Assembly (NCBI GenBank): GCA_000719695.1
Contig: JOHN01000058.1
Coordinates: forward strand, 1-49,014
Source of the DNA: Streptomyces sp. NRRL F-6131
GTDB lineage: Bacteria; Actinomycetota; Actinomycetes; Streptomycetales; Streptomycetaceae
Length of the DNA: 49,014 nt
Reading direction: 5' to 3'
The notes below the pieces were generated by a model that searched no databases, was not told the origin of the DNA, and saw only the letters and a program-made list of their open reading frames with translations. The stretch's first letter is position 1. Each line of letters starts with the position of its first letter. Made by a program: the position numbers and the translations under genes. Shown here in pieces: positions 15,462 through 22,937 of this stretch.

Positions 15462-15632
15462 ACTTCGCGACCTGGGGGTCTATGCGTCAGTGGGGCAGGA
15501 ACTTGCAACTTCTGCAGATTCGGGCATTTCAGGCGCTCGGGACGACGGTGAGTGGAGACACGTCAGGAGGTTACCCATCACGCCCTGCGGGCGTGATGGC
15601 GACGGCATTTCAGCTCCGCCCGCCCCCGAACC
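15462..15632 (-). promoter_or_regulatory. CRISPR leader of array 3
   Basis: Starts ACTTCGCGACCTG after the last repeat; the conserved block is at 15505-15523 (GCAACTTCTGCAGATTCGG), again 44 bases out. It shares CGCCCGCCCCCGAACC (15617-15632) with leader 1 (8691-8706). An additional small hairpin (TCACGCCCTGCGGGCGTGA, 15577-15595) is specific to this copy. Confidence 0.8.
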
Positions 15633-15638
15633 GGCGGA

Positions 15639-15671
15639 GCGCGAGAAGTCGACGTTGCCGACTTTTCGTGC
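15639..15671. other. Leader-associated stem-loop, array 3
   Basis: 13-bp stem (15639-15651 with 15659-15671), 7-nt loop, 177 bases beyond the last repeat. Two positions pair only as G-U if transcribed on the plus strand. The core AGAAGTCG / CGACTT matches the copies at arrays 1 and 4. Confidence 0.7.
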
Positions 15672-15720
15672 ACACGTCCGGCGCCGCCGGTTCGCGCTCT
15701 GATTCCCTCGGCCAGCATCG

Positions 15721-15756
15721 GACAGCGGCGGCAGCCCCCCGGCTGCCGCCGCTGTC
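15721..15756 (-). terminator. Terminator after the CU044_5270-like gene
   Basis: Perfect 16-bp stem (15721-15736 with 15741-15756), CCCC loop, 15 bases past the stop codon at 15772. Confidence 0.8.
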
Positions 15757-15771
15757 GTTCCCGGGGTTTGC

Positions 15772-16902
15772 TCAGGCGGGTCCGCCCGAGGTGGGGCGGG
15801 CCTTCTTGGCGTCGACGACGGTGCGCTCCAGGACGGCGGTGCGTTCGGTGACCGTGCCGGGCTTGATGTTGTTGACCTGCTTGACCTGGATGCCGCGGCT
15901 GCCCAGGTAGGCGAAGGTCGTGCGGTCGAAGACGAGTTCGAGGCGTTCGCCGGTCTTCTCGTCCAGGCGGGCCAGGGCGAGGCCGGTGCGGCCGGCGGCG
16001 TCCTGGGAGTTCTGGACGACGACGACGCCGGGGATGTTCGCAGCGGCCCGGTAGAGCGCGGCGGCGCTCGGGGCCGGCACGAGTTGCTCGTTGATGGCTC
16101 CCTTGATCGTCTCGAACGCCTGCTGGTCCCGGTCGCGCGGGCCGCTGACGGTCCCGTAGATCACCTTCAGCAGCGCTTCGGGGTCGGTCGGCTGGGCCTT
16201 GAGCCAGTTGTAGGACAGCCTGAGGGCCTCGCCCGGGATGTCCTTGCCGTTGGTGGGCTTGGCGTGGGGGTTGTCGTTGCCGAGACCAATGCCGCCCTCG
16301 TCCAGGTAGCCGGGCTCGTCGAGCCAGCCGCCGAGCGAGTCGGGGGACTTCCAGATCTCGCGCTGGTGCAGCGGCTGCACCCGCGTCTTGGACTCGTCGG
16401 TGTCCGCGTTGTGCGAGTAGGAAAGGAAGGAGACCTTGCTCTTGATGTAGATGAACTGGCCGGGCTTCGGCTCCGGAATCCGCTGCGTGCTCACGGCGGC
16501 GGCGATCTGCTGGACGGTCGAGGCGAGTTGGACGGTGCTGCCCTCCTCGACCGGCACCACGGGCGCTTCCACCGAGGCCGGCCCCGAACGCGGTGCCGCG
16601 GCGCCGCTGGTGACCGCGTTCACGACGACAACGGCGGTGAGCGCGGCCGCGGCGACCGGGACGGCGATCAGCAGGGCGCGACGGCCCGGCCGCTTCGCGG
16701 GCGCGGCCGCAGATGCAGGTGCCGGTGCGGACGTGCGGATCTCGTTCAACAGGTGCTCCTCGAACAGCAGCTGGCGGTCGAGCGGCATCGGAGGGGCTGA
16801 CGGGGCCGGCAGCAGCCGGGCGAGCTCCGCGTGGTCCAGCTCCGCCTGCTCCGATTCGATGGAGTCCAGGGGCTCTGTCCGCTTCCAGAACTTGCGGGTC
16901 AT
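15772..16902 (-). CDS. CU044_5270-type membrane protein, partner of the ECF sigma factor
   Basis: A 376-residue protein. ATG 16902 overlaps the stop of the sigma gene (ATGA), so translation is coupled. The first 90 residues are cytoplasmic; one transmembrane helix follows a basic KRPGRR at about residues 95-115 (ALLIAVPVAAAALTAVVVV). The extracytoplasmic part includes QFIYIKSKVSFLSYS, EIWKSPDSLGGWLDEPG and an ending LVFDRTTFAYLGSRG, as recalled for the CU044_5270 family that accompanies SigK/SigJ-like ECF sigma factors in actinobacteria. It probably senses an envelope signal for that sigma factor. No zinc anti-sigma motif is visible. Confidence 0.75.
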   Translation of the reverse strand: MTRKFWKRTEPLDSIESEQAELDHAELARLLPAPSAPPMPLDRQLLFEEHLLNEIRTSAPAPASAAAPAKRPGRRALLIAVPVAAAALTAVVVVNAVTSGAAAPRSGPASVEAPVVPVEEGSTVQLASTVQQIAAAVSTQRIPEPKPGQFIYIKSKVSFLSYSHNADTDESKTRVQPLHQREIWKSPDSLGGWLDEPGYLDEGGIGLGNDNPHAKPTNGKDIPGEALRLSYNWLKAQPTDPEALLKVIYGTVSGPRDRDQQAFETIKGAINEQLVPAPSAAALYRAAANIPGVVVVQNSQDAAGRTGLALARLDEKTGERLELVFDRTTFAYLGSRGIQVKQVNNIKPGTVTERTAVLERTVVDAKKARPTSGGPA

Positions 16903-17537
16903 CCGTACGTCTCCTCGTGCGACTCGTACGACCGGGCCGCGCGGGTGCGGCCGCCCTGTACTTGTTCGGGACGCGTAAGCGGTTCCCGGTTCTTCTTCAG
17001 TTCCTGTTCGGCGAGTTTGCGCAGCCGCGTGCGGGCGCGCGAGAGGCGCGAACGCACGGTCCCGATCGGAACTCCGAGCGCGACGGCGGCCTCCGCATAC
17101 CCCAGTCCGGACCAGACGCACAGCGTGAACACCTCGCGCTCGGTCCGCCGCAGCTGCTTCAACGCTCGCTGAGCGGCAGCGAGTTGGTCGGCGTCGGCCA
17201 TGCGTCCGACGAGTTCGTCGGAGAAGTCCGGGACGGTGTCGCGGGCGGGCAGACGTCCGAGGGCCGCTTGGTGGCGACGTGCGGCCCGACGGGTGTTGCG
17301 CAGCACGTTGACGGCGATGCCCATGAGCCACGGGCGCGGGCCGGCGTCATGATCGAGGAGCCGGTCCCGCAGCCGCCAGGCCTCCATGAAGGTCAGCGAG
17401 ACGACGTCCTCGGCGAGGTCCCGGTCACCGCTCACGCGGACGGCGTGCCAATGGACCAAGGGGGCATGGTCACGGAAGATCTCCCTGAACGCTTCGGGAT
17501 CCCCCGCGCGTATCCGGGCGTGCAATGTGTAGTCCAC
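16899..17537 (-). CDS. ECF RNA polymerase sigma factor
   Basis: A 212-residue protein from GTG 17537, chosen because AAGG lies upstream at reasonable spacing; an in-frame ATG at 17594 would add 19 Arg/Gly-rich residues but has no ribosome site. Region 2: IRAGDPEAFREIFRDHAPLVHWHAVRVSGDRDLAEDVVSLTFMEAWRLR. Region 4: LRRTEREVFTLCVWSGLGYAEAAVALGVPIGTVRSRLSRARTRLRKLAEQ, with a clear HTH. It is the regulatory half of a coupled pair with the membrane protein that overlaps its 3' end. Confidence 0.9.
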   Translation of the reverse strand: MDYTLHARIRAGDPEAFREIFRDHAPLVHWHAVRVSGDRDLAEDVVSLTFMEAWRLRDRLLDHDAGPRPWLMGIAVNVLRNTRRAARRHQAALGRLPARDTVPDFSDELVGRMADADQLAAAQRALKQLRRTEREVFTLCVWSGLGYAEAAVALGVPIGTVRSRLSRARTRLRKLAEQELKKNREPLTRPEQVQGGRTRAARSYESHEETYG

Positions 17538-17594
17538 GAGGTGCCTTGTCCGCCCCGGGCGCCCAGTTCCGGTGACCTGGCTCACACGGGGCAT

Positions 17595-17960
17595 CGGGGC
17601 TCACGCACCACAGCCGCGGTCAGGGCAATGCCTTCACCCGGAACTGTATCGACCGCTCCCACCGCCCAGACGCGCACAGGCGCCCGTGGGACGCGTAGGT
17701 GACCATCCCCGCGGGCCCCCGCAGCTTTCCGGGGCCGCGTTGCCGGAGGTCGCGCGGTAGTGGATCGTCGGGATGCCGTCGGGCGGCTGATGTCAGGGTC
17801 CGATTGTTGGGGACGGGTCTCGCGACGCACGGCGCCCTGGCCCGGACTCGCTGGGTCTGGGGCCGGTGTCGGCGGGTCGTCCGCGACGTGGTGGGCGTCT
17901 TCGCGTGCGACTGGCCGGGGCACCGGCCGACGTCACGTCAGGAGTTGCCTGGGCGGAAGC
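17595..17960. other. Intergenic 366 bp containing a half CRISPR repeat
   Basis: No gene is supported. Positions 17699-17715 match 16 of the first 17 bases of the CRISPR repeat (GTGACCATCCCCGCGGG), then the match stops; there is no second unit at +61 and no leader block. The end of the alternative terpene synthase frame (17938) falls in this interval. Confidence 0.5.
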
Positions 17961-18890
17961 TCAGCCATGGTGTCTCTCCGGTGTACCGGGGGGGCTGCGG
18001 CACCAGGTGTAGGCGGCGGCGAGGCCGGATCGCAGGTCGCCCGCGAACGTCAGGGCGTTGGCCCGGTCCCGGGGATCGACCCCGCGGATCTCCAGTGCGG
18101 CCGGAAGGTCGGCTTCCGCCGCGAGGAAGGCCGTGATGTGCTCCTGCAGCATGGACACTGCGGTGCCGACCGCCTCGGCGCGCGTGCAACCGTGCTCGTG
18201 CTCGACGACGAGCACCATGTTGTGGGGCTCGCCCTGCGCCGCTTCCTTCTCGTAGGAGAACAGGTCGTCGAGCAGGTTGGCGCCCCACACGTTCGCGTCG
18301 CAGAGCGTGCGGAACACGGGGTCGGTGTGGACGGCGGGAGGAAGCTCGAAACGCCGCAGCCGCTCGGTCATGTCCAGCACGAGGGGCATGTAGCCGGACC
18401 GGTAGCGGATCTCCCGGTATTCCTGGATCGACGGGAAACGGCCCTGGTTGATGTTCTCGACCTCCGTCAGAAGTGCACCGAGGACCATATGCCAGTTGTC
18501 CGCTGCTCGCCGGCTGTATCGCTCTGACATGCCGCTGCACTGGCGGGACCAGATGCCGGCGAAGAATCCGGTCCGGCCGTCGTCGCGGATGCTTTCGGCG
18601 TCACCGCCCAGTACGCGGCTGTATCGGGCGATCAGGCATTCCACCTGTGCGGTTTCGAGCCCGTCGAAGGCGTCGTCGATCAGGAACAGCCACGCGAAGA
18701 AATCCAGCGCGAGATCAAGCTCTTCTCCGCTTGCCTCCGGCCACCAGCTCCCGACGATATCGGGGCACCGCTGCGCCAGGTAGACCTCTTCGGGCAGGCC
18801 GTAGCGCCGGAGTCGCCCCACGTGGCGCGGAAGGGCGCGCGCCAGATGGGGGTTGGAACGCTCGGTGAACGGCAGGTCAATTTCGATCAC
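17961..18890 (-). CDS. Terpene synthase (class I cyclase), probable C-terminal frameshift
   Basis: A 309-residue protein from GTG 18890 (GGAAG upstream). It begins EIDLPFTERSNPHLARALPRH and has the class I metal motifs: DDAFD at about residues 72-76, within WLFLIDDAFDG, and an NSE-type motif in LLDDLFSYEKE, where the first Asn is Asp. It would cyclise a prenyl diphosphate, probably farnesyl diphosphate judging by size. After TWCRSPP the frame reads GTPERHHG and stops at 17961. The family's conserved RY pair is missing but appears one frame away (SPPRYTGE, stop at 17938). The switch point is a run of seven G at 17988-17994, so one base may be missing by mutation or sequencing. No prenyltransferase or P450 is adjacent. 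Confidence 0.85.
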   Translation of the reverse strand: MIEIDLPFTERSNPHLARALPRHVGRLRRYGLPEEVYLAQRCPDIVGSWWPEASGEELDLALDFFAWLFLIDDAFDGLETAQVECLIARYSRVLGGDAESIRDDGRTGFFAGIWSRQCSGMSERYSRRAADNWHMVLGALLTEVENINQGRFPSIQEYREIRYRSGYMPLVLDMTERLRRFELPPAVHTDPVFRTLCDANVWGANLLDDLFSYEKEAAQGEPHNMVLVVEHEHGCTRAEAVGTAVSMLQEHITAFLAAEADLPAALEIRGVDPRDRANALTFAGDLRSGLAAAYTWCRSPPGTPERHHG

Positions 18891-19296
18891 GGCCGGACAT
18901 CTTCCTGTTGTTGAGCGAGAGACGCGCCACCAGGCATCGCCGCGACGGATTCTGCCGCCAGCCCTGCGGCGGGCCAATCAATCGGCCGGGTCGCCGGTCA
19001 CGACAGATTCCATTCCCCCACGGTCGGGCGCGTACTCCACGACGTCACCACCACTGAAGGCACCATTCGACGAATGATCGCCGGAATACCGGTTATTCTT
19101 CTCTCGGGCAACCCGCATCGTTAATGCATCGATTTACGACTCCGAGGGGGCGCACGGAATGAGGTGGGCGCCTTCTCCTGCTCCTTTTCACTCGAATGCG
19201 CGGGAGCAAAAACGCGCCGCCGGTGCTTCACTTCCCTTGGGTGCGACACCGGCTCACCCACGACAAACCCTGGGCTCGTCAGAAAGGGTCGTAACC
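18891..19296. other. Divergent regulatory region, 406 bp
   Basis: Lies between the starts of the terpene synthase (minus) and a secreted protein (plus). No gene is supported. It contains an AT-richer stretch (19075-19140) with the imperfect palindrome GAATACCGGTTATTC (about 19083-19097), the most operator-like element I can see. Promoter boxes were not assigned. Confidence 0.4.
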
Positions 19297-19626
19297 ATGC
19301 GTCGTCTTCGCCTCGCCGTGCTGGCCGCCACCGCCGCCACCTCCCTCCTCATCGCCGTTCCCTCCTCCGCCAACGCCGCCGTCGGAGAGTTCACCTACCG
19401 GGTCAACGGCACCCTGACCGGCCTCACCGACCCGCCGAGCGGGGAGTGCATCGACCTGCCCGGCACCAGCGACACCGTCGCCGCCAACCGCCCGAGGAAC
19501 CTCACCCTCTCCACCGCCACCGTCTTCCTCGACTCCTCCTGCGAGGGCGACACCTACTACGTCATGAACCCCGGCAAGATCATCAACACCGGCAACCTGG
19601 TGATCCGCTCGGTCGTCTTCAGCTGA
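19297..19626 (+). CDS. Small secreted protein, unknown function
   Basis: A 109-residue protein starting at ATG 19297 with AAAGGG upstream. It has a classical Sec signal peptide: basic RRLRL, a hydrophobic core and cleavage around SSANA-AVGEF near residue 29. The mature part has about 80 residues with two cysteines (GECIDLPG and SSCEGD), which could form one disulphide, and strand-rich sequence (TYRVNGTLTGL, LTLSTATVFLDSS, NLVIRSVVFS). It is followed by a strong terminator. I do not recognise the family. Confidence 0.75.
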   Translation: MRRLRLAVLAATAATSLLIAVPSSANAAVGEFTYRVNGTLTGLTDPPSGECIDLPGTSDTVAANRPRNLTLSTATVFLDSSCEGDTYYVMNPGKIINTGNLVIRSVVFS

Positions 19627-19641
19627 CGCCACGGCCCCGCC

Positions 19642-19682
19642 GTACGGGACGGCCCGGCGACGACCGCCGGGCCGTCCCGTAC
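19642..19682 (+). terminator. Terminator after the small secreted protein
   Basis: Perfect 18-bp stem (19642-19659 with 19665-19682), 5-nt loop, 15 bases past the stop codon. Confidence 0.85.
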
Positions 19683-19744
19683 ACCCACACCCACACCCTT
19701 GTGCGGTCGGCCCGGCGCAAGCCTGCCCCGGCAGTAGGCACCGG

Positions 19745-20432
19745 GATCGGCCTCACCCAAAGGACATCGCCCACGCCATCTCGCCAGAGCCTCCGGAGAC
19801 ATATGAGGGCCGCCGCGATACTGGCAAAGCCGGCGAAATGGTCAGCCTTGCGTTCGTAGCGGCGATGGAGCCTACGGAATCCTCCGAGCCAGGCGACGGT
19901 GCGCTCGATCACCCAGCGGTGGCGGCCGAGGCGGGAGGAGGTCTCGGTCCCGCGGCGGGCGATGCGAGCCGCGATGCGCCGGCGGCGCAGGTAGGACCGG
20001 ATGAAGCGGTGGTCGTAGGCCTTGCCGCCGTGCAGCTTGCCGGGTCTGCGCCGTCTCGGGCCGCGGCGCGAGCGGATCGGCGGGATGGCGTCGACGAGCG
20101 GGATCAGGGCCTGGCTGTCGTGGACGTCGGCCCCGGAGATCGCAAGCGACAGGGGTAAACCGGTGCGTTCGGTGAGCAGGTGGATCTTCGACCCGTGCTT
20201 GCCCCGATCGACAGGATTCGGACTGTCAGCTCCCCTTTTCCAGAGCCCTCATGTTCACCGGGTCGACCGCACTCCACGACCAGTCCAACTCGCCGCGCGC
20301 GCCGAGCTCGTCCAGGACGACGCGGTGAAGCTTGGCCCACACCCCGTCCTGCGGCCGAGCCGGCACCTCCGGCACCACCAACCGGAACAGCTCCCACAAC
20401 TCGTCCGGCACCAGGCGCTCCACGGGCGTCAC
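19745..20432 (-). pseudogene. IS5-family transposase remnant
   Basis: A start at ATG 20432 reads TPVERLVPDELWELF, the usual IS5/IS427-group opening, but jumps straight to VWAKLHRVVLDELGARGE, missing roughly 60 residues. It stops at 20226 after VDPVNMRALEKGS. At least two small frameshifts around 20215-20230 are needed to continue into PVDRGKHGSKIHLLTERTG, after which one frame runs to LICLRRLW near 19790. The second catalytic Asp region, normally HADKGYD, reads HGGKAYD; the Glu region VIERTVAWL is kept. The element is therefore inactive. Its right end (AAATGAGATGTCTTCTCAG, to 20470) abuts the single CRISPR repeat at 20473. I could not find the matching left inverted repeat. Confidence 0.85.
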
Positions 20433-20472
20433 ACAAGCAGCCTACAAACCCAAATGAGATGTCTTCTCAGTG

Positions 20473-20501
20473 GGGATCATCCCCCCGCGGGCGGGGAGCA
20501 G
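20473..20501 (-). CRISPR. Single CRISPR repeat at a complete leader (array 4 remnant)
   Basis: A 29-bp repeat beginning GGGATCATCCCC and ending GCGGGGAGCAG, with a slightly altered core (CCGCGGGC). It is followed on the right by a leader homologous to the other three, but has no second repeat or spacer on its left, where the IS5 remnant ends two bases away. The handle class is that of array 2 (AUGAUCCC). Confidence 0.85.
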
Positions 20502-20580
20502 ACTTGCTGACCTGTGTCGTGTGGTGGTGGAAGTTCGCAACTTCTTGAGACTCGGGCATTTCCGGCGTTACGCACAACGT
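20502..20580 (-). promoter_or_regulatory. CRISPR leader of the single-repeat locus
   Basis: Starts ACTTGCTGACCTG immediately after the repeat. The conserved block GCAACTTCTTGAGACTCGG is at 20537-20555, 36 bases from the repeat, eight fewer than in the other loci. Sequence quality suggests recent function. Confidence 0.8.
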
Positions 20581-20649
20581 TCCGCCATCAGGACACGTCT
20601 CACCGTATCCAACCTCCCATCGCCGCCTCGCCGGTCCCCCACAGCACGC

Positions 20650-20682
20650 GCGCAGGAAGTCGGAGGCGCCGACTTCCTGCGC
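20650..20682. other. Leader-associated stem-loop, single-repeat locus
   Basis: Perfect 13-bp stem (20650-20662 with 20670-20682), 7-nt loop, 148 bases beyond the repeat. Arms carry CAGGAAGTCG / CGACTTCCTG, identical to the array 1 copy. Confidence 0.8.
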
Positions 20683-20730
20683 CGCGCCGGATGCCACCCG
20701 TAGTCGGCCGCGTCCTCGTCAGCGCCGGGG

Positions 20731-22020
20731 TTACGTGACGGTGTCGGTGGGTTTCGTGACGGTGACGGTGGCGGGGGCCCCGTGCTTCGTGCGGGCGCGG
20801 TAGGCGCGGGAGCGGCAGCGGGAGGAGCAGTAGGTGGGTGGACGGCCGTTCGGTCGCGGTGGGGGGAGCGGTTCGCCGCAGGCGGGGCAGGGGGCCGCGG
20901 GATCGGGGGCGGGCGGCGCGGGCGCCGTCGCCGGGACCGGGTGGGCGGTCAGCCCCTGGCGTTCGGCGATGACGCCCGCCTGGAAGCGGCTGTGCGCCCC
21001 GAGCGACTCCAGGACCTCGGAGACGTGGCGGCGGCAGGTGCGCAGCGAGATGCCGAGCCGGCGTGCGATCGACTCGTCCTTGAGTCCCTTCGCGAGCAGG
21101 ACGAGGATGCTCTGCTTGACGGTCACGGCGATGTCGTGCGCGGCCTGCGGCCCGGTCGAGAAGGGGGTGGCGTTCTCCCAGTCGCGCGCGAAGACCTCCA
21201 GGAGGTAGGTCAGCAGGTCGGGTTCCCGGATGATCAGGGCGCCGCCGGACCGGGCCGGGAGCAGTGCCAGGGTCCCGTCCACGACGATCATCTGCGGCAG
21301 TACCTCGGGCAGCGTACGGATCTCGGCGCCGGCCCCGATGAGCTGCTCCGCGTGCACCCGGGTCGGCTGGTCGAAGCGGGTGGCGTGCTGGTAGAGGCTG
21401 CGCATCCGGATGCCGCGGCCGAGCAGGGCGAGGTCCCGGGGCAGGGCCTCGCGCAGCGCCGCCGGCGGGAAGGCGCCGCCGTGCTTGGAGACCAGCACCT
21501 CGCTGCGGCAGGAGTCGATGACGTCGGAGAGCAGGGCGCGGACGGCGAACTTGTCCGGCAGGTGGTCGATGGTGCCCTGCGGGAAGGCGTGTTGACGTGC
21601 CTGGAGGTAGACGGGCACGAGCGCCGCCAGGCCGTCGCGCTGCTGCTGGATGCGCCGGCGTTCCTCCCGTAAGGCCTCCTCCTGCGCCCGGAGGGCGGTG
21701 TCGCGGTCCGACAGCAGTTGCGCGGTGGCGGCCTGCGGGCTCACCGGCCGCCAGCCGACGGCCTCCGGGGAGCCCTCGACGGCCGGGAGGCCCGGGAGGC
21801 CCGGGGGCGTCGGGATCGCCTGGAGGAGGCAGGCCTCGAGGAGCGCCTCCAGGGCCTGCCGGCAGGCCGGTTCGCCGATGCCGGTCTCGTCGGCGGCCTG
21901 CGTCAGGGTGTCCGGCGTGAGGCGCCCGTGGACGACGGTCCAGCGGTAGAGCACGACGGCCGCGCCGTCGACACCGGGGAGTCCGGCAGCGGCGGCTCCG
22001 GCGGCGTTCTCGGCTTCCAT
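20731..22020 (-). CDS. LuxR-type transcriptional regulator with TrmB-like N-terminus and C-terminal zinc-ribbon-like tail
   Basis: A 429-residue protein from ATG 22020 with AGGAGG upstream. The N-terminal 60 residues look like a winged-helix TrmB-like module, followed by a coiled coil (about 130-165, RAQEEALREERRRIQQQRDG) and a PLD-like ligand/effector domain (VLVSKHGG, PQMIVVDGTLALLP). A LuxR/GerE HTH lies at about 315-370 (ILVLLAKGLKDESIARRLGISLRTCRRHVSEVLESLGAHSRFQ). The tail has CPACGEPLPPP and YCSSRCRSRAYRAR, a C2-C2 zinc-ribbon-like element not usual for LuxR proteins. Target genes are not evident. Confidence 0.85.
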   Translation of the reverse strand: MEAENAAGAAAAGLPGVDGAAVVLYRWTVVHGRLTPDTLTQAADETGIGEPACRQALEALLEACLLQAIPTPPGLPGLPAVEGSPEAVGWRPVSPQAATAQLLSDRDTALRAQEEALREERRRIQQQRDGLAALVPVYLQARQHAFPQGTIDHLPDKFAVRALLSDVIDSCRSEVLVSKHGGAFPPAALREALPRDLALLGRGIRMRSLYQHATRFDQPTRVHAEQLIGAGAEIRTLPEVLPQMIVVDGTLALLPARSGGALIIREPDLLTYLLEVFARDWENATPFSTGPQAAHDIAVTVKQSILVLLAKGLKDESIARRLGISLRTCRRHVSEVLESLGAHSRFQAGVIAERQGLTAHPVPATAPAPPAPDPAAPCPACGEPLPPPRPNGRPPTYCSSRCRSRAYRARTKHGAPATVTVTKPTDTVT

Positions 22021-22184
22021 CGCTTGCCTCCTAAAGATGCCTGGCAGCCTCATGATCCCTGTGGATCGCTGCACGAACCATCCGCCGACTGGCAGGGTGA
22101 GGACCACGGCCGGACGGCGCACCGCAGGGTGTGGTGACGACCGGCCGCCTTGGACCGAGGGCTTGATCGACGGGAGTTGGCGTC

Positions 22185-22448
22185 ATGCGCGCAATCGTGG
22201 TGCGGACAGTGGTCGCGGTCGTGCTGGGAACCGGCACGTGGTGGGCCGGTACGGCGGCGGCCACCTCCTCCGAACCGGCCACCTCCTCCGTTGCCTCCGG
22301 CGGCAGCATCCTCGACGGCAACATCCTCGACGGCGGCATCTTCGGCGGCGCCTTCGACGGCGCCCACCACAGCGATCGCGACGGCAAGAAGTGCGTCGCC
22401 ACGACCGCGTGGGGCGACTCGTGGTGCCCGCGCAAGCCGCTCGACTGA
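22185..22448 (+). CDS. Small secreted protein (87 aa)
   Basis: ATG 22185 with GGGAG upstream. A signal peptide (VVRTVVAVVLGTGTWWAGTAAA) is followed by Ser/Thr- and Gly/Asp-rich sequence with near-repeats SILDGNILDGGIFGGAFDG and a short C-terminal part with two cysteines (KKCVATTAWGDSWCPRKP). Possibly processed to a small disulphide-bonded exported peptide. Family not recognised. Confidence 0.65.
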   Translation: MRAIVVRTVVAVVLGTGTWWAGTAAATSSEPATSSVASGGSILDGNILDGGIFGGAFDGAHHSDRDGKKCVATTAWGDSWCPRKPLD

Positions 22449-22605
22449 ACCACCCGGGAGACCGGGTGAGGGGGCGACGGGTGCCATCCGTCGTCGGTTG
22501 GGTGGATGCGGGCCCTACCCCGGTCCTGCACGGCGCATGACGGAGCGTGGGATGCCACGCGCGACGAAGAGGAGCACCCAAGGCACCATTCCCGAAAGGA
22601 CCACC

Positions 22606-22863
22606 ATGACCTTCGGCATGCGCGGAATCCCGCTCCACAGCCTCGCCACCACCCTGGGCGCCACCGCCGCCCTCGTCGCGGTCGCCACCGGCGCGGCGGG
22701 CGCGCAGACGGGCGGCGGCCACCGCGTCTACGGCGGCTCGTACGCGAGTTACGTCCAGTGCAACCGGGCGGGTTCGCTCAGTGTCGGACTCGGCCTGTAC
22801 CGCCGCTTCGAGTGCGACGCGGACGCCGCCGGCACGCACTACTCGCTCTGGTACGTCGAGTGA
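22606..22863 (+). CDS. Small secreted protein (85 aa)
   Basis: ATG 22606 with GAAAGGA upstream. A signal peptide ends near GAAGAQ-TGGG (about residue 34). The mature domain of about 50 residues has two cysteines (YVQCNRAG and RFECDADAAGTHYSLWYVE) and aromatic residues, resembling small exported beta-sheet proteins. It follows another small secreted protein, and a hairpin follows its stop. Function unknown. Confidence 0.7.
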   Translation: MTFGMRGIPLHSLATTLGATAALVAVATGAAGAQTGGGHRVYGGSYASYVQCNRAGSLSVGLGLYRRFECDADAAGTHYSLWYVE

Positions 22864-22937
22864 CCGTCTGCGGACGAGTCACTTCGACGGCCCGACACCG
22901 CCACGCGACAACGACCCGCCCCGCCCCACCGCGCAAC

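Noticed and set aside
15577..15595. Small hairpin in leader 3 as a counterpart of the conserved stem-loop
   Set aside because: It is shorter, in a different position, and absent from other leaders; the 15639-15671 structure is the matching one.
7005..20501. cas genes between or beside the arrays
   Set aside because: All intervening proteins have other clear assignments (hydrolase, regulators, sigma factors, terpene synthase, IS remnant).
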